From Rhodoplanes sp963840055 (lineage in GTDB: Bacteria; Pseudomonadota; Alphaproteobacteria; Rhizobiales; Xanthobacteraceae), in NCBI GenBank assembly GCA_963840055.1, contig CAWIXM010000030.1, positions 40,200-104,199 of the forward strand: 64,000 bases of DNA, written 5' to 3'. The position numbers were made by a program, and so were the translations under genes. How positions within the stretch are numbered: the first letter of the stretch is position 1; the number at the start of each line of letters is the position of its first letter. The notes under the pieces were generated by a model that saw only the letters and a program-made list of their open reading frames with translations, searched no databases and had not been told where the DNA came from. Shown in pieces: positions 17,466-26,919 of this stretch.

Positions 17466-17987
17466 ATGGCGTTGCGCGACATTATCAAGCTTCCCGATAA
17501 GCGGCTAAGGCTCGTTTCCGATCCAGTGGATAAGGTCGACGCCGAGCTCAAGCGGCTGGTCGAGGACATGTTCGAAACAATGTACGACGCGCCCGGCATC
17601 GGGCTGGCGGCGATCCAAGTCGGCGTGGCGAAGCGCGTGGTCACCATGGATATCTCCAAGAAGGAGGATGCCAAAAACCCGCGCGTGTTCATCAATCCGG
17701 AGATCCTGTGGTCGTCGGACGAAAAGTCGGTCTACGAGGAGGGCTGCCTGTCGATCCCGGACATTCATGAGGACGTGGAGCGGCCGGCGCGGGTGATCGT
17801 CCGCTACCTCGATCTTGCGGGAAAAACGCAGGAAAGCGAGGCCGAGGGCCTGTTCGCCACCTGCATCCAGCACGAGATCGACCACCTGAACGGCGTCCTT
17901 TTCATCGATCATATTTCGAAGCTAAAGCGCGACCGCATCGTTAAGAAATTCACCAAGGCGGCGAAACGGGCAGTCGAACCGGCCTGA
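17466..17987 (+). CDS. def: Peptide deformylase
   Basis: 173 residues with all three deformylase motifs: GIGLAAIQVG, EEGCLSIPD (the metal-ligand Cys) and QHEIDHLNG (two His ligands and the catalytic Glu). It removes the formyl group from nascent N-terminal methionine. The gene is followed by fmt after 51 bp, the usual def-fmt-truA order of Rhizobiales. The alternate start options are few; ATG 17466 matches the family N-terminus (ALRDIIKLPDKRLR). Confidence 0.96.
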   Translation: MALRDIIKLPDKRLRLVSDPVDKVDAELKRLVEDMFETMYDAPGIGLAAIQVGVAKRVVTMDISKKEDAKNPRVFINPEILWSSDEKSVYEEGCLSIPDIHEDVERPARVIVRYLDLAGKTQESEAEGLFATCIQHEIDHLNGVLFIDHISKLKRDRIVKKFTKAAKRAVEPA

Positions 17988-18038
17988 CCGAGGGCCGGGC
18001 AACCACCGTCGCCGACGTGAGGAACTGCCAGACACAAG

Positions 18039-18977
18039 ATGCCGCTGCGCCTCGTCTTCATGGGTACGCCGGACTTCGCCGTTCCGACGCTGGTTGAGAT
18101 TGTCGGCCGCGGACACGAGGTCATCGCCGTCTATACGCGTGCGCCCAAGCCTGCCGGCCGGGGGATGGAGCTGCAGCCGAGCCCCGTCGAGCGGAAGGCG
18201 CGTCAGTTCGCACTGCCGGTGCTCACGCCGGCCAGCCTGAAGGGCGAGGATGTGCGGGCGGAATTCCGCGCCCATGGGGCGGACGCCGCCGTGGTGGTCG
18301 CCTACGGATTGATCCTGCCTAAGCCCATCCTCGATGCGCCGCCGCTCGGCTGCTTCAACTTGCACGCTTCGGCGTTACCGCGCTGGCGCGGCGCTGCCCC
18401 GATCAACCGCGCGATCATCGAGGGCGACGCCGAAACCGCCGTGATGGTCATGCGCATGGACGAGGGGCTCGACACCGGTCCCATCGCGATGGCTGAGCGC
18501 GTCGCGATTGGTCCCGACATGACCGCGGGCGAATTGCACGACCAGCTTGCACGGCTCGGGGCTGATCTGATGGTTCGCGCGCTCGCGGCGCTGGAGCGAG
18601 GATCGCTCACGCTCACGCCGCAGCCGGAGATTGGCGTCACCTACGCCGCCAAGATCGACAAAAACGAGACCCGCATCGACTGGCGACAGCCCTGGAAGCG
18701 GGTGCACGACCATTGCCGCGGGCTGTCGCCGTTTCCCGGCGCGTGGTTCGAGATGAGCGGAAGCGAAGGCAAGCCCCCGGCGCGCGTGAAAGTCCTGCGC
18801 ACGACGAAAGGGGAGGGGACAGGGACGCCGGGCATGGCGCTCGACGACAAGCTCACCATCGCCTGTGGCGAAGGCGCGGTCCGCATCCTCCAACTGCAGC
18901 GCGCGGGCCGCGGACCAATGAATGCCGAGGAATTCTTGCGCGGGACGCCCTTACCGGCTGGGACACGGCTCGCGTGA
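18039..18977 (+). CDS. fmt: Methionyl-tRNA formyltransferase
   Basis: 312 residues. The N-terminal formyltransferase domain begins LRLVFMGTPDFAVPTL and contains NLHASALPRWRGAAPI with the catalytic Asn/His, and the C-terminal tRNA-binding domain follows IDWRQPW. It formylates initiator Met-tRNA using 10-formyl-tetrahydrofolate. Position between def and truA agrees with a translation-initiation operon. Confidence 0.96.
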   Translation: MPLRLVFMGTPDFAVPTLVEIVGRGHEVIAVYTRAPKPAGRGMELQPSPVERKARQFALPVLTPASLKGEDVRAEFRAHGADAAVVVAYGLILPKPILDAPPLGCFNLHASALPRWRGAAPINRAIIEGDAETAVMVMRMDEGLDTGPIAMAERVAIGPDMTAGELHDQLARLGADLMVRALAALERGSLTLTPQPEIGVTYAAKIDKNETRIDWRQPWKRVHDHCRGLSPFPGAWFEMSGSEGKPPARVKVLRTTKGEGTGTPGMALDDKLTIACGEGAVRILQLQRAGRGPMNAEEFLRGTPLPAGTRLA

Positions 18978-19062
18978 GCGTACGGCCGCTTTCAACGGAC
19001 GCGCCAACGGCCGACCAAGTCCGCTATCCTGCGACCTTCGGTCGGTTTGATTGAGCTGTTGG

Positions 19063-19800
19063 ATGCCTCGCTACAAGCTCGTAATCGAATATGACGGCGC
19101 GCCGTTCGTCGGCTGGCAAGTGCAGGAGAACGGCGTTTCGGTGCAGGCCGCCCTCGAAGCCGCCGTTGCGGCGTTCTGCGGCGAGGCCGTATCGGTGCGC
19201 GGAGCGGGCCGCACCGACGCGGGCGTGCATGCGCTCGGCCAAGTCGCCCATGTCGATCTCAGCCGCGAATGGGATACCGACACGGTGCGCGACGCGATCA
19301 ATGCGCATCTCAAGCCGCACCCGATCGCGGTGCTGTCGGCCGAGATCGCGCCGGCTACGTTTGACGCCCGCTTTTCCGCGCTGAAGCGCCACTATCTCTA
19401 CCGCATCGTCAACCGGCGCGCGCCGCTTGCGCTGGAAGCCTTGCGGGCCTGGCGCATCGCCCGCCCGCTCGATGCGGAGGCGATGCACGCGGCTGCGCAG
19501 CGCCTCGTCGGGCGGCACGATTTCACCACCTTCCGCGCCGCCGAGTGCCAGGCGAAATCGCCGGTGAAAACGCTCGACCGCCTCGATGTGCAGCGGTGCG
19601 GCGAGGAAGTGCGCATCCACGCCTCCGCGCGCTCCTTCCTGCATCATCAGGTGCGCTCGATGGTGGGCTCGCTCGCACTCGTGGGGGAAGGCAAGTGGAG
19701 CACGGATGATCTCGCCCGTGCGCTAGAGGCGTGCGACCGCACGGCCTGCGGCCCAGTCGCCCCGCCCGACGGGCTTTATCTCGTCAACGTGGAGTATTGA
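19063..19800 (+). CDS. truA: tRNA pseudouridine(38-40) synthase
   Basis: 245 residues starting MPRYKLVIEYDGAPFVGWQ, with the catalytic Asp in RGAGRTDAGVHALGQ and the C-terminal SFLHHQVRSMVGSL segment. It isomerises U38-U40 in tRNA anticodon stems. A TTG at 19051 could extend it by four residues, but ATG 19063 matches the family start. It ends just before a palindromic repeat that may also stop transcription of def-fmt-truA. Confidence 0.95.
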   Translation: MPRYKLVIEYDGAPFVGWQVQENGVSVQAALEAAVAAFCGEAVSVRGAGRTDAGVHALGQVAHVDLSREWDTDTVRDAINAHLKPHPIAVLSAEIAPATFDARFSALKRHYLYRIVNRRAPLALEALRAWRIARPLDAEAMHAAAQRLVGRHDFTTFRAAECQAKSPVKTLDRLDVQRCGEEVRIHASARSFLHHQVRSMVGSLALVGEGKWSTDDLARALEACDRTACGPVAPPDGLYLVNVEY

Positions 19801-19807
19801 GATCGTC

Positions 19808-19909
19808 AGAGCATTTTCCGGCGAAGTGGGAACCGGTTCGCCGCAGAAAATGCGACCACTAAAGGATAGCCAGAGCGAATTCCGCTTCCATTGGAACGGA
19901 ATTCGCTCT
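19808..19909. repeat. 102-bp AGAGC-ended palindromic element, copy 2 (inverted)
   Basis: It runs AGAGCATTTTCCGGCG to GGAATTCGCTCT, the reverse orientation of copies 1 and 3, and keeps both hairpins. It lies nine bases after the truA stop. Confidence 0.9.
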
Positions 19910-19920
19910 GGGAACGGCTT

Positions 19921-20040
19921 GAGCGTCATTCCGGAAGCCGAGTAAAGCGAGGCTGTCCGGAATCCATAATCGTGGGTCTTAAGAAGTTTGGGTTCCGGGC
20001 TCGGCGCTGCGCGGCGCCCCGGAATGACGACGAATCGGTC
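19921..20040. repeat. ATTCCGGAAGCCGAG-type intergenic palindromic repeats
   Basis: The stretch contains CATTCCGGAAGCCGAG, GGCTGTCCGGAATCCATAATC and GCGCTGCGCGGCGCCCCGGAATGACG. The same units recur in the hotspot at 54615-54720. They form imperfect hairpins and hold no gene. Confidence 0.7.
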
Positions 20041-20045
20041 GGCCA

Positions 20046-21205
20046 TCAACCGAAATACCGCTCCAGAATGCGCCGGTAGATTGCGGTGAGCGTGAGGAGG
20101 TCCGCGGTCGGCACGCTTTCGTCCACTTGATGCATGGTCGCATTGGCGAGACCGAATTCGACCACCGGGCAGTAGTCCTTGATGAACCGCGCGTCCGAGG
20201 TGCCGCCGGAGGTTGACAGCGCCGGCGTGCGGCCGGTCACCTCCGTAATCGCTTTGCTCACCAGCGTGACGGATGGCCCCGGCGCGGTGAGGAAGGCGTC
20301 GGCGTTGGAAGGCTCCCATTCGATCCGCCAACGCGCGCCCGCGGCGGCCTCTGCCGCGCGCTTTTCAATCAGCGCCTTGAGCGAAGTTTGCGTGTGACAA
20401 TCATTGAAGCGGATATTGAAGCGCGCGCGCGCTTCTCCAGGGATGACGTTCACCGATCGGGTTGCCGACATCGACGGAGGTGAATTCGAGGTTCGACGCA
20501 TCGAAATGCGCGCTGCCGCGATCCAGCGGTTGCGACAACAGCGCATCGACGATTCGGATCAAGCGGGGAATGGGGTTGTCGGCAAGGTGCGGATAGGCGA
20601 CGTGCCCCTGCGTTCCGGTGACGATCAGCGTGCCGTTGAGCGAGCCGCGCCGGCCGATCTTTGATCATGTCGCCGAGCGCGGCCGGGTTGGTCGGTTCGC
20701 CGAGGATGCAGTGGTCAAATGCTTCGCCGCACGCCGCCGCCCATTGCAGGAGCTTGACCGTGCCGTTTACTGCGACGCCTTCCTCGTCGCCGGTGATCAG
20801 GAACGAAATCGAGCCCTTCTGCTCGGGAGCCTTGTCGGCAAGGTAATCGAGCGCGGCAGCGACTGCGCAGGCGACCGCGCCTTTCATATCGACGGCGCCC
20901 CGCCCATAGAGCACGCCATCGGCGATGTCCGCGCCGAACGGCGGATGCGTCCATTTTGCTTCGTCGCCCGGGGGAACGACGTCGGTATGCCCGGCGAAGA
21001 CGAAATGGGGCGGCGATGAGCCGATGCGCGCGTACAGGTTCTGTACGTCGGCGAAGCCCGGCTCGGAGAACGTCACCCGCTCGACGGTGAAGCCCGCACC
21101 GGCGAGCGTCGCTTCAAGCGCGGCGAGCGCGCCGCCTTCGGCGGGCGTCACCGATTGGCAGCGGATGAGATCGCGGGCGATGGCGACGGGATCGGCGGGC
21201 ATCAT
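20046..21205 (-). pseudogene. dapE: Succinyl-diaminopimelate desuccinylase with two frame breaks
   Basis: The N-terminal frame starts at ATG 21205 and shows the M20 peptidase metal motifs FAGHTDVVPPG, YGRGAVDMKG and ITGDEEGVAVNGT. The frame then breaks after NPAALGDMIK near 20655 (an extra A in an A-run), and again near 20465, where conserved VNVIPGEARARFNIRFNDCHT resumes and runs to the stop at 20046. The C-terminal lid and catalytic domains (STSGGTSDARF) are conserved. DapE removes succinate in lysine/DAP synthesis and is normally essential. Two indels in such a gene point to sequence errors rather than loss. Confidence 0.85.
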
Positions 21206-21651
21206 TGGACCGGGCCAATGCGCGGTCCAAGCGGATCGGGGCCGAAGGGATTGGGTCCGCTGGTGCCCTTGCGGAAGCCGAAATCGATCAGCAGCCCGAT
21301 TGCGAAGGCCAACCAAGGGATGGTGAGGGCGACGACGAGGGAACTTGGTTCATCCTCCGTCCCTGCGAGGCCGATCACGAACAGAAAATCAATCAGGGAG
21401 CTGTAGGCATAGAATGCCGCCGGCACCCAGGTCGAAATGTTGCGGTCGTGCCCGCGCTTGGCGAGAATCGCGAACTCCGGATAGCCGAAGGCGACGCTGA
21501 TGATCGAGCTGAGCCGATCTTGCCCCAGCGATTGCGCGGCAAGGTGACAGGCGAGTTCGATCAATCCGACCGTCGCAAAGGCGATCCAGAAGGTGCGGCG
21601 GCCGATGCGACCGTCGAAGCGCCAGAGAAGGTAGTTCCAATCCAAAGCCAT
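21202..21651 (-). CDS. DUF805 membrane protein
   Basis: 149 residues beginning MALDWNYLLWRFDGRIGRRTFW, the typical DUF805 N-terminus (LxFxGRxxRxxFW). Three or four membrane helices follow, including LVVALTIPWLAFAIGLLIDFGF, and a Pro/Gly-rich tail ending GPNPFGPDPLGPR. Function of the family is unknown; it is an inner-membrane protein. It lies between dapD and dapE and touches the dapE start, a common arrangement in related Rhizobiales. Confidence 0.85.
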   Translation of the reverse strand: MALDWNYLLWRFDGRIGRRTFWIAFATVGLIELACHLAAQSLGQDRLSSIISVAFGYPEFAILAKRGHDRNISTWVPAAFYAYSSLIDFLFVIGLAGTEDEPSSLVVALTIPWLAFAIGLLIDFGFRKGTSGPNPFGPDPLGPRIGPVQ

Positions 21652-21679
21652 ACTCCGCGCGAGTGGGCGGACACTGCGC

Positions 21680-22525
21680 TCAGTCGCGCAGCAGTTCGTT
21701 GATGCTGGTCTTAGCGCGGGTCTTTGCATCGACGCGCTTGACGATCACCGCGCAGTAAAGGCCGGGGCCAGGCGCACCGTCGGGCATCGGCTTGCCGGGG
21801 ATCGTGCCCGACACCACTACCGAATAGGGCGGCACTTCGCCCTGCAGTACGGCGCCGCTTTCGCGATCGATGATTCTGGTGGACGCCCCGATGAATACCC
21901 CCATCGACAGCACCGCGCCCTCGCGCACGATCACGCCCTCGGCGACCTCCGCGCGGGCGCCGATGAAACAGTTGTCTTCGATCACCACCGGTCCGGCCTG
22001 CAGTGGCTCGAGCACGCCGCCGATCCCAGTCCCGCCGGAAATGTGGCAGTTTTTACCAATCTGCGCGCAGGAGCCCACCGTCGACCAGGTGTCGATCATG
22101 GTGCCGGTATCGACATAGGCGCCGAGATTAACGAAGGAGGGCATCAACACGACCCCCGGCGCGACATAGGCGGACCTTCGCACGATCGCGCCCGGTACCG
22201 CGCGAAAGCCCGCATCGCGGAAGCGCGCTTCGCTCCAGCCGTCGAATTTCGAGGGCACCTTGTCCCACCACGCGGCCTTGCCGGGCGCGCCCGGAATGAC
22301 GCTCATGTCATTGAGGCGGAACGACAAGAGCACCGCCTTCTTGAGCCACTGATTGACCCGCCAGGACCCGTCGGATTGCTTCTCGGCAACGCGCGCTTTT
22401 CCCGCGTCAAGGAGATTGAGCGCCGCCTCGACTGCGTCGCGCACCGCCCCTTGGGTTGTCGGGCCGATGTCGTCGCGCCGCTCGAAGGCGTCGTCGATGG
22501 TTTTCGCAAGGTCGGCGTGCGTCAT
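21680..22525 (-). CDS. dapD: 2,3,4,5-tetrahydropyridine-2,6-dicarboxylate N-succinyltransferase
   Basis: 281 residues with a left-handed beta-helix of hexapeptide repeats (AYVAPGVVLMPSFVNLGAYVD, then CHISGGTGIGG and NCFIGARAEVAEGV). It succinylates tetrahydrodipicolinate in the DAP/lysine pathway; dapE downstream on the same strand encodes the desuccinylase. Both ends agree with the family. Confidence 0.96.
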   Translation of the reverse strand: MTHADLAKTIDDAFERRDDIGPTTQGAVRDAVEAALNLLDAGKARVAEKQSDGSWRVNQWLKKAVLLSFRLNDMSVIPGAPGKAAWWDKVPSKFDGWSEARFRDAGFRAVPGAIVRRSAYVAPGVVLMPSFVNLGAYVDTGTMIDTWSTVGSCAQIGKNCHISGGTGIGGVLEPLQAGPVVIEDNCFIGARAEVAEGVIVREGAVLSMGVFIGASTRIIDRESGAVLQGEVPPYSVVVSGTIPGKPMPDGAPGPGLYCAVIVKRVDAKTRAKTSINELLRD

Positions 22526-22580
22526 GCGGGTTCCCCGGGCTCAATCGCGACCGCTTGTGTCGGGGCAGGCGCAGGGGGAG

Positions 22581-23312
22581 TCAAGGGGAGGGAACTGGGT
22601 CAGCCGAGAGGGAGACCAGAAACCCGACAAGGTCGTCGGTCACGTGGTCGATATGCGGGGCGTCCTGGCCTTCCAGCTCCCAGCCCTCGCGAAAAACCTC
22701 GCGGGTTCGCTCCGGCACGACCAGCACCGTCGTCATCCCGAGCGCGTAAGGGATTTCGAGATTGCGGGCGAGGTCCTCAAAAATCGCCGCCTTATGCGGA
22801 TCGACATCATGACGGGCGAGGAAGCGTTCATAGGTCTGCGGCAGCGGTTTTGGCTCGAGCTTGCCGGCGACGATGTCGAACACGTCCTCGAAAATCTCGT
22901 GCACGTCCAGCCGGCGCATCACCGCTTCGGCGTGCGGGCGCGTTCCGTTGGTGAGGATGAGCTTGCGGCCGGGCAGTTTCTTAAGCACCGCCGCGAGCGC
23001 CGGATTGGGTTCGATTGGGGTGTGATCAATCTGGTGAACGTAGTCGAGAAAATCATCCGGCTTCATGCCGTGCTCGACCATCAGCCCGCGCAGGGTCGTG
23101 CCGTAGCGTCGGTAATAGTCCTTCTGCACGCGAAAGGCCTCGTCGTGCGTCACGTCGAGGAATTTCACGATATAGTCGCGAATCCGCACATCGACCTGCT
23201 GCCACAGATTGAGGTGATGCGGATAGAGCGTGTTGTCGAGGTCGAACACCCAGGTATCGACCTCGGAAAACCCGCGTCGATCGGCCGATGGACCGGACTC
23301 TGGCAGCGCCAT
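22581..23312 (-). CDS. HAD-family pyrimidine 5'-nucleotidase (Sdt1-like)
   Basis: 243 residues. HAD motif I is WVFDLDNTLYPH (nucleophile and acid Asp), motif II LILTNGT, motif III Lys in KPLPQTYERFL, and motif IV FEDLARNL. The DNTLYP signature matches the pyrimidine 5'-nucleotidase (Sdt1/PHM8) subgroup, which dephosphorylates UMP/CMP-like monophosphates. It is the first gene of the minus-strand run ending at dapE. Confidence 0.88.
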   Translation of the reverse strand: MALPESGPSADRRGFSEVDTWVFDLDNTLYPHHLNLWQQVDVRIRDYIVKFLDVTHDEAFRVQKDYYRRYGTTLRGLMVEHGMKPDDFLDYVHQIDHTPIEPNPALAAVLKKLPGRKLILTNGTRPHAEAVMRRLDVHEIFEDVFDIVAGKLEPKPLPQTYERFLARHDVDPHKAAIFEDLARNLEIPYALGMTTVLVVPERTREVFREGWELEGQDAPHIDHVTDDLVGFLVSLSADPVPSP

Positions 23313-23648
23313 TGAAAATATTTCCCTTCGGCGGGCGACCTATTCTGTCCATGCCCGCATCTAGTCCATACCCGTCCATACCCGCATCTATATGCACGCA
23401 TGCAGGGGAGCCGGACGGTCCGGCCGGCGGCACCTGCGCACCCCTTGGAATGGGTATGCAATCCGCCTTGAGCAAGACCAATAGAAATCGACGATTGCGG
23501 CGGACGCGTCGTGCGAGGCGAGGCGGACAGTGTGCCTATGGTGCTTGTTTGACGGCCGCGCGGTTCGTTCTATGCTCGCTGGCGGCGGCGGGCGACACCG
23601 GTAAAGGCATCGCGGGCTTAACCTGAATCGCCACGGGTGAGGTCATTG
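23313..23648. other. Divergent intergenic region with short tandem repeats
   Basis: A 336-bp gap between the HAD gene (minus) and the CRP-like gene (plus). At 23350-23392 the unit TCCATACCCGCATCTA recurs imperfectly in tandem (two to three times). It could be a regulatory array or simple slippage. No gene is seen. Confidence 0.45.
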
Positions 23649-24320
23649 ATGAAGAGGCCGCTGGATTTCGCGACCATTCTTGGAATGAATCCCCTGTTTT
23701 CGGGGCTTGGCGCGGAGGCGATCGGATCGTTGGCGCGCCTGTGCCAGACGCGCCGGCTGCCGGCCGGCCAGACGCTGTTCGTCAAGGGCGACCCCGGCGA
23801 CGCGCTCTACGGCGTTCGTCGCGGCCAGATCCGTATCGAGACTGGGACGAGCGCGGGCGAGCGCCTGACCATCGAGGTGTTCGGGGCCGGCGATTTGTTC
23901 GGCGAGATCGCCGTGCTCGACGGCCGTCCCCGCTCAGCGGACGCCATCGCGCAAGAAGATGCGGAACTGTTTGTGCTTCCGCGCGCTGACTTCCTCAAGA
24001 CGCTTGAGGGCGACGGGCGGCTTGCCATCCGCATCATTGAGCTCTTATGCGCGAGGTTGCGTTCGACCAACGATCGCACCGAGGAGATGATGTTTCTGCC
24101 GCTCTCGGTCCGACTGGCCCGCCGCCTCGACACGCTCGTCCAAGACTTCGGAGCCGAGGTGCAGATCACGCAGGACGAACTCGCGGGACTGGTCGGGGTC
24201 ACGCGCGAAAGCGTCAATCGCCAGCTTCAGGAGTGGCGCGCAAGCGGCATCGTGACCCTGAGCCGCGGCCGCATTTTGGTCGATCCCGAGCGGCTCGCCG
24301 CAGAGGCGAGAAAAGGCTGA
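23649..24320 (+). CDS. CRP/FNR-family transcriptional regulator (cyclic-nucleotide-binding type)
   Basis: 223 residues. The N-terminal cyclic-nucleotide-binding beta-roll contains FGEIAVLDGRPRSADA, with the Glu and Arg-Ser pair of the cAMP phosphate-binding cassette. The C-terminal HTH (QDELAGLVGVTRESVNRQL) is CRP-type. The Cys set of FNR is absent, so it is not an oxygen sensor of that kind. ATG 23649 has GAGG six bases upstream; GTG 23637 is an alternative. A REC-linked class III cyclase lies 2 kb downstream on the other strand, so a local cyclic-nucleotide circuit is possible. Confidence 0.88.
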   Translation: MKRPLDFATILGMNPLFSGLGAEAIGSLARLCQTRRLPAGQTLFVKGDPGDALYGVRRGQIRIETGTSAGERLTIEVFGAGDLFGEIAVLDGRPRSADAIAQEDAELFVLPRADFLKTLEGDGRLAIRIIELLCARLRSTNDRTEEMMFLPLSVRLARRLDTLVQDFGAEVQITQDELAGLVGVTRESVNRQLQEWRASGIVTLSRGRILVDPERLAAEARKG

Positions 24321-24433
24321 GCCGGCTTCTCAAGGGCCGGGAGCGCCGTCGATATTCGGCGTTGTCAATGCGGCAAGGCCGTGCATAGGTCGCAACGGCA
24401 ACATCCATCCGATCAAACGGGCCACGCATTCGT

Positions 24434-25358
24434 ATGGACTTTGCGAGCAAAAGAATAGCGGTGTTCGCGAGATTTGTGTGCCTCGCCGCGGCGGTCGCAG
24501 CGCCGGGGATGCGCCCAGCCGCCTCCGCCGAACCGAAAAACGCCAAGAACAAACCGGGCATCATGGCGATCGTCACCAAAGCGCGCCACGCCTGTTTCAG
24601 CCGCGCGATCCGCGTCAACGGCATCCTGATGCCGAAAAACGAAGCCAGGATCATGCCGGAAGTTGAGGGATTCCGCGTGTCCAAGATTATGGCGGGCGAG
24701 GGCGATAACGTCACCGCCGGGCAGGAGCTTGCCCGCTTGACGCGCCCCGACGGAGCGAGCGTCAGCTTGTCGTCGCCGGTCAACGGCACTGTGATCAAGA
24801 GCGCGGCGACGCTCGGGGCGCTGGCGTCGGCGCGCTCGCCCGACCCGCTGTTTCGGATCGCCGTCGATGGTGACATCGAATTGATAGCTCAGGTGCCGAG
24901 CCTCTATGTCTCCAAGCTTAAGCCCGACCTGCCGAACTCGAGTCGAGCTCGAGGATGGCCGCGACCTGCCGGGTCGGGTGCGCCAGGTGCCGTCCGAAAT
25001 CAATCCGGTCAGTCAGCTAGGCGCTGTCCGTATCCAGATCGAAAGCGATCCGTCGCTGCGCGCGGGGACCTTTGCGCGCGCGACAATCGACGCCGAGCGC
25101 AGTTGCGACGGCGTCTCGGTGCCGCGTTCGGCGGTGTATTTCCGGACTGAGGGGGCAACCGTTCAGGTCGTGCGTGACGACGTCGTCGAGACCAGGAAAA
25201 TCCGGGTTGGACTGATGTCGGGCCACGCCGTGCAGGTACTTGACGGAGTGCGTGAGGGCGAGACCGTCATTGCAAACGCCGGCGGGTCGCTACGCGATGG
25301 GGAGAAGGTGAAGCCGGTGCCGCGTGAGGAAAACGGCGGCGAGTCGGGAGCGCAGTGA
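24434..25358 (+). pseudogene. RND membrane-fusion (HlyD-family) protein, frameshifted
   Basis: The first frame carries a signal peptide (VFARFVCLAAAVAAPGMRPAASA), the lipoyl/hairpin region (RVNGILMPKNEARIMPEVEG, GDNVTAGQELARL) and the start of the beta-barrel. After KLKPDLP the conserved reading moves to another frame near 24935 (one extra base in GAACTCGAG), continuing VELEDGRDLPGRVRQVPSEI to the stop at 25356-25358. Restored, it is a normal-size periplasmic adaptor. It is followed directly by a collapsed RND gene, so this locus was once an MFP-RND operon. Confidence 0.8.
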
Positions 25359-25690
25359 CGCGAATATCTCTGCCTATTCCATTCGCCGGCCGCTTCCGGC
25401 CATCGTCTTCTCGATCATCGCCCTGCTGCTCGGCTGGATCAGCTTCAACAAGCTGCCGATCACCCGTTATCCGAGCGTCGACGTTCCGATCGTCTCGGTG
25501 ATTGTCACGCAGTTCGGAGCGTCTCCCGCCGAGCTGGAAGCCCAGGTCACCAAGACCGTCGAGGACGCGGTTGCAGCGATTGTCGGGGTCAATCATATCG
25601 ATTTCGTGCCGGCCTTCTTTCTCGTGATGGACGACTTCGCCGGCGGCGCCGGGCGCTGCCGGAACGGCACCGGCCACGAGGTAATTGGGA
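25359..25690 (+). pseudogene. Collapsed RND transporter gene (N- and C-terminal ends fused)
   Basis: Positions 25363-25603 match 6559-6799 of the intact RND gene with only about four differences. The sequence then jumps in frame to the C-terminal FVPAFFLVMDD segment (equivalent to 9518 onward), deleting about 2.7 kb. A second smaller deletion fuses it to the Pro/Ala tail (GGAGRC region). The start codon position holds GCG instead of ATG. The open frame then runs on without homology into the cyclase gene on the other strand. It cannot encode a transporter. Confidence 0.88.
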
Positions 25691-25735
25691 CCTGGATTGG
25701 CTTCGAAACCGGGGCGATCTTTCACCTTGCACGCT

Positions 25736-26905
25736 CTACGCGCCTGCCGCCGGAGTGGCAGGGAGCTCGTCGCGCCAGCGGACGACGTTGTAGGCGGGAA
25801 CCGGCCGCGTAAATCCTTTGAGCGATAGCTCGCCGATCGCCGCCGCTTCGCACAACGGCTCGACCGCTGCCAACACGCGTTGGCTGATCAACGCCTGGCC
25901 GGCTTCGGCGGCCGCGCATAGCCGGTGGGCGAGGGTTACGACGCCGCCGATCGCGGTATATTCGAGCCGCCGATCGAAACCGATTTGCCCAAGCGTCGCA
26001 TAGCCGAGCGCGACGGCGACCCCGAAGCCGATCTCATTGCCGCGCTTCTTCCATTGCTCGCCGAGGCGGGCGACTGCCGCGCGCATCTCGATCGCGAGCC
26101 GCACGCCGCGCTCCGCGTGGTCCGGACACGGCAGCGGATCGTTGAAGATCACCATGACGCCGTCGCCGGCGAAGCGTTCGAGCGTGCCCTCGTATTTGAA
26201 GATCAGTTCGCCCACCGCCTGATGGTATTCGTGCAGAAGGTTCATCACGTCTTCCGGCTCGGAGACTTCGGTGAACGCGGTGAACCCGCGCAGGTCGCAG
26301 CACACCACCGTGATTTCGCGCCGATGACTGTGCAATACGGCGTCTGTTTCCGCGGTGGTCGAGATCAGCTCGGCGAGCTGCGGCGGCAGGAAGCGGCGCA
26401 GCCGGCCGATGCGCTCGATCTCGGCCACTTGCGCGGAGACCCGCTCTTCGAGCGACCGATTATAGGCCGCGAGCTCGGCGGCCTGCTCCTCGAGCCTCGC
26501 CGCTTGGGCCAATGCGAGATCGTGCAGGCTCTTGATGCGCAACAGCGAGCGGACGCGCGCAATCAGCGCCGATTGATCGAACGGCTTCACCAGATAATCG
26601 TCGGCGCCGGCTTCGAGGCCCGCCACCACGTCGCGCATGTCCGATTTCGCGGTGACGAGCACCACCGGCACAAGACGCAGCGTGGCGTCCTCCTTGAGCG
26701 TCTTGAGGACGGAAATGCCGTCGAGCTTCGGCATCATGACGTCGAGAAGAACGAGGTCCGGCTCGCTGTCGCGGGCGCGCGCCAGGCCCTCCTCGCCGTT
26801 GGCCGCGGTAATCACCTCGTAGCCGTGCGCTTGCAGCCGCGTGCGAAGAATCTCCAAATTCTCCGGCGCGTCGTCGACGGCGAGAATGCGGGCCGGGTTT
26901 CGCAT
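25736..26905 (-). CDS. Response regulator with class III nucleotide cyclase output
   Basis: 389 residues: an N-terminal receiver domain (ILAVDDAPENLEIL, phosphoacceptor Asp in LLDVMMPKLDG, VTAKSD, LVKPF), a coiled coil at about 135-175, then a class III adenylate/guanylate cyclase domain. The metal-binding Asp residues are in CCDLRGFTAFTE and RFAGDGVMVIF. The transition-state segment reads GGVVTLAHRL: the usual Asn (VNLAxRL) is Thr and the usual Asp (GDxVN) is Gly, so activity or substrate may be unusual. It is third in a kinase-regulator-cyclase operon. Confidence 0.88.
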   Translation of the reverse strand: MRNPARILAVDDAPENLEILRTRLQAHGYEVITAANGEEGLARARDSEPDLVLLDVMMPKLDGISVLKTLKEDATLRLVPVVLVTAKSDMRDVVAGLEAGADDYLVKPFDQSALIARVRSLLRIKSLHDLALAQAARLEEQAAELAAYNRSLEERVSAQVAEIERIGRLRRFLPPQLAELISTTAETDAVLHSHRREITVVCCDLRGFTAFTEVSEPEDVMNLLHEYHQAVGELIFKYEGTLERFAGDGVMVIFNDPLPCPDHAERGVRLAIEMRAAVARLGEQWKKRGNEIGFGVAVALGYATLGQIGFDRRLEYTAIGGVVTLAHRLCAAAEAGQALISQRVLAAVEPLCEAAAIGELSLKGFTRPVPAYNVVRWRDELPATPAAGA

Positions 26906-26919
26906 GATGCTTGGCGTTC

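Noticed and set aside
23340..23400. CRISPR-like or minisatellite array
   Set aside because: Only two or three imperfect copies of a 16-bp unit are present, without spacers; no cas genes are in the window.
25324..25812. In-frame 162-codon product fusing RND ends, as a possible functional small membrane protein
   Set aside because: The start at 25324 lies inside the MFP gene, the RND start codon is lost, and the last 50 codons have no homology and overlap the cyclase gene. Decay is the simpler reading.
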